Shown here in pieces: positions 5,608 through 7,163 of a stretch of DNA of 7,163 bases. The translations under genes and the position numbers were made by a program. This DNA comes from JBFMAI01 sp964462635 (lineage in GTDB: Bacteria; Planctomycetota; Phycisphaerae; UBA1845; Fen-1342): positions 1-7,163 of the forward strand of contig CAYWYJ010000160.1 in assembly GCA_964462635.1 (NCBI GenBank), in the 5' to 3' direction. The notes below the pieces were generated by a model, which saw only the letters and a list, made by a program, of their open reading frames with translations, was not told the DNA's origin and made no database searches. The first letter of the stretch is position 1, and each line of letters begins with the position of its first letter.

Positions 5608-5710
5608 CCACTCCTCCTCGGGCTTCCCAGCCCCACTCGTCAGGGCGCCACACGAGCCTCCTGACCCGTTAGCCGCCACTCTCTACGCACACCCCTCACG
5701 CGGGGTGCGC
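5608..5710 (-). promoter_or_regulatory. Structured 5' leader of the PEP-CTERM gene
   Basis: Three perfect-stem hairpins lie in a row upstream of the start codon on the minus strand. CACCCC/GGGGTG occupies 5690-5707, with two more pairs beyond one mismatch. GTCAGG/CCTGAC occupies 5639-5665 with a 15-base loop. GGGCT/AGCCC occupies 5620-5633, closed by GGGA on the minus strand, a GNRA-type tetraloop. The last one abuts the GAGGAGGAG ribosome site at 5611-5619. If transcribed, the leader could influence translation or RNA stability. I recognise no known riboswitch class and could not place the transcription start. Confidence 0.4.
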
Positions 5711-5719
5711 TTCAACTTC

Positions 5720-5771
5720 ATCCGCTAATCAGACAACAGAACCCAGTAATCCGATAAAGAGATGCGCTAAT
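5720..5771. repeat. Pair of direct repeats ATSCGCTAAT upstream of the PEP-CTERM gene
   Basis: ATCCGCTAAT (5720-5729) and ATGCGCTAAT (5762-5771) match at nine of ten positions and start 42 bases apart, close to four turns of B-DNA. They lie in a patch of lower GC content than the genes, upstream of the structured leader, where regulator binding sites would be expected. Chance repetition of a ten-base word is possible. Confidence 0.3.
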
Positions 5772-6183
5772 TGTCCTCCTCCACTGGTTTCGCCAGCACG
5801 CCGAGGCGCGCCAACCTCTATCCAGTTGACTCCTCATCCACAGGCTAACGTGAACCGGCGGGCCCTGTCAACGAGAATGCCGGCCCAAACAAAAAGGCTG
5901 GACCACAAGCAGGTCAATTATCGGACATTTAACCATCGGTTTCCCACCGCCCATGCCGCGTGCGCGGGCGCCGGCGACCGCATTAGCTTCGACGCGTGCT
6001 GTTGGCGGGTGCGATCGGTGATATGAAGAGCCCACCGCACCCGGATGGCCGTGTTCGGTTGCCAACACGGGCACATGATCACGGTTCAACCGCTCCGCCC
6101 CTCGGTTGCGGAGCGGCGGCACGATGCGTAACATGCGGGCTTCGGCCACGGCGTGACCGATCGCCGCGGCGCTGGACGCCCCG
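5772..6183. other. Non-coding spacer with two strong hairpins upstream of lpxD
   Basis: About 410 bases without a convincing gene. GC content dips around 5880-5940, where several short A or T runs occur, and no ribosome site pairs with a plausible start. Two inverted repeats stand out: CCGTGTT/AACACGG at 6049-6070 with an eight-base loop, and CCGCTCCGC/GCGGAGCGG at 6090-6116, a perfect nine-base stem with a nine-base loop. They are 19 bases apart and end 67 bases before the lpxD start, so they could be part of its leader, a terminator pair, or a small RNA. The promoters of both flanking genes presumably lie here, but no good -35/-10 pair was found. Confidence 0.4.
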
Positions 6184-7163
6184 ATGAACAGCACCCTGGG
6201 AGAGCTATGCGCCGCGCTGGAGCGGTACGGGATGAAACCCGTGCTCAAGGGCGATGCCGGGCGGCGGATCGGGCGCGTCGCCACGCTGGAGGACGCCGAG
6301 CCGGGGGACGTGGCGTTCCTCTCTAACCCGAAGTACGAGAAGATGTTGCAGACGACGCGGGCCTCCGTCGTCGTCCTCAAACCCGAAGTCGCCGCCCCGC
6401 CCCACCTGGACCTGATCCAGGTTTCCGACCCTTACGCCGCCATCACCGTCCTGATCGTCGTCCTACACGGCTACCGGCAGCACCGGCGGGTACCGCCGCA
6501 CGCGACCTGCACCCATGTCCACGAGACGGCCCGGATCGGTCCGAACGCGACCATTCACCCCGGCGTCTCCATCGACGAGGGCGTCGTGATCGGCCGCGAC
6601 GCGGTCATCTACCCGGGCTGTTGCATCGGCCCGCGCTGCCGTATCGGGGACAACGTCCTGCTGTACCCGAACGTCGTGTTGTATGACGACACCGTCCTCG
6701 GCGACCGCGTGACGATCCACGCCAACACGGTCATCGGCGAGGACGGGTTGGGCTACGCTCCGGTGGAGGGCCGCTGGGTCAAGATCCCGCAGATCGGGCA
6801 CGTCGAGATCCAGGACGACGTCGAGATCGGCGCCGCGTGCGCGATCGATCGGGCCACACTCGGCAAGACGGTCATCGGCCGGGGCACCAAGTTCAGCAAC
6901 CTCATCGCCATCGGCCACGGCACACGCATCGGCGAGCACTGCCTGCTCGTTGCCCAGGTGGGCATCGCCGGCTCGGTCAACGTCGGCAACCGCGTCACGA
7001 TGGCCGGGCAGGCCGGCATCGTCGGCCACATCCGCATCGGCGACGGGGTCACGGTGGGCGCCAAGGCCGGCGTCACGCACAACGTCCCCGACGGCGAGAC
7101 CGTCCTCGGCCAACCCGCCGCCCCCATCCGCGACATGCGCCGCCAGGTCGTCTATATCCAGCG
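6184..7163 (+). CDS. lpxD: UDP-3-O-acylglucosamine N-acyltransferase (C-terminus off window)
   Basis: LpxD transfers a hydroxyacyl chain from acyl-ACP to the 2-amino group of UDP-3-O-acylglucosamine, the third step of lipid A synthesis, in the cytoplasm as a homotrimer. The window holds 326 codons of an expected 340-350. ATG at 6184 is chosen because TLGELCAAL matches the usual LpxD start and a stop (6154-6156) lies in frame just upstream; no Shine-Dalgarno sequence is visible. An alternative ATG at 6232 has GGAG nearby but would remove the first helix. Residues 1-105 form the N-terminal uridine-binding domain (DAEPGDVAFLSNPKY). From about 109 onward come left-handed beta-helix hexapeptide repeats (IGPNAT, IGRDAV, IGDNVL). 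GEDGLGYAP, WVKIPQIGHVEI and DDVEIGAACAIDRA are strong family markers. His245 in IAIGHGT corresponds to catalytic His239 of E. coli, and His282 to His276, with identical 37-residue spacing. Residues around His245 differ from the usual IDNxxQIAHN. The gene has no co-directional upstream partner. Confidence 0.95.
   Translation, partial: MNSTLGELCAALERYGMKPVLKGDAGRRIGRVATLEDAEPGDVAFLSNPKYEKMLQTTRASVVVLKPEVAAPPHLDLIQVSDPYAAITVLIVVLHGYRQHRRVPPHATCTHVHETARIGPNATIHPGVSIDEGVVIGRDAVIYPGCCIGPRCRIGDNVLLYPNVVLYDDTVLGDRVTIHANTVIGEDGLGYAPVEGRWVKIPQIGHVEIQDDVEIGAACAIDRATLGKTVIGRGTKFSNLIAIGHGTRIGEHCLLVAQVGIAGSVNVGNRVTMAGQAGIVGHIRIGDGVTVGAKAGVTHNVPDGETVLGQPAAPIRDMRRQVVYIQ

Noticed and set aside
6080..6120. GGTTCAACC resembling a tRNA T-arm near 6083
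   Set aside because: No acceptor stem, D-arm or anticodon arm could be built around it on either strand.
5868..6380. A 170-codon open frame on the minus strand across the lpxD upstream spacer
   Set aside because: It overlaps the well-supported lpxD start, has no ribosome site and no recognisable motif.
6463..7113. A 216-codon open frame on the minus strand opposite lpxD, with repetitive Asp/Ala/Val-rich product
   Set aside because: The apparent protein repeats are the reverse image of the LpxD hexapeptide repeats.

Overview
The window looks like a high-GC chromosomal segment from a Planctomycetota bacterium, or a close relative in the PVC group. Four things point there. Two proteins carry a prepilin-type N-terminal methylation segment together with a C-terminal DG-H motif of the kind abundant in Planctomycetes. 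Two exported proteins end in a VPEP...RRR PEP-CTERM sorting tail. There is a lipid A gene (lpxD), so the cell has a Gram-negative type envelope. Genes are mostly single and alternate in strand rather than forming operons. The exact order or genus cannot be read from the sequence.

Layout. 1-944 (-): pseudopilin-like protein with a textbook H-X9-DG motif; its C-terminus runs off the window. 945-1069: short divergent promoter region. 1070-1837 (+): second pseudopilin-like protein with a longer H-to-DG spacing. 1838-2101: terminator-like hairpins and a plausible sigma-70 type promoter. 2102-3196 (+): secreted matrixin-like zinc metalloprotease with a PEP-CTERM anchor. 3197-3376: convergent spacer. 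3377-4165 (-): FabI-type enoyl-ACP reductase. 4354-4818 (+): DsrE-family protein with a signal peptide and a CxxC motif. 4819-4986: two hairpins and a short stretch strongly resembling the start of lpxD. 4987-5607 (-): small PEP-CTERM protein. 5608-6183: long non-coding stretch rich in inverted repeats, including a structured leader. 6184-7163 (+): lpxD, cut by the window end.

How the genes relate. Most products belong to the cell envelope or surface: two pilin-like secreted proteins, two PEP-CTERM proteins presumably processed by an exosortase encoded elsewhere, and LpxD for lipid A. FabI supplies saturated acyl-ACP, and LpxD consumes an acyl-ACP, so those two are metabolically linked although not co-transcribed. 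No mobile element, CRISPR array, rRNA or convincing tRNA was found.

The most interesting observation is an lpxD-like fragment at 4863-4895. It matches the intact lpxD at 6232-6264 at 28 of 33 positions, and three of the five differences are synonymous third-position changes. The intervening PEP-CTERM gene, its structured 5' leader and the repeats beside it are the next most unusual parts. The rest looks like ordinary planctomycete chromosome, and no complete novel system is evident.
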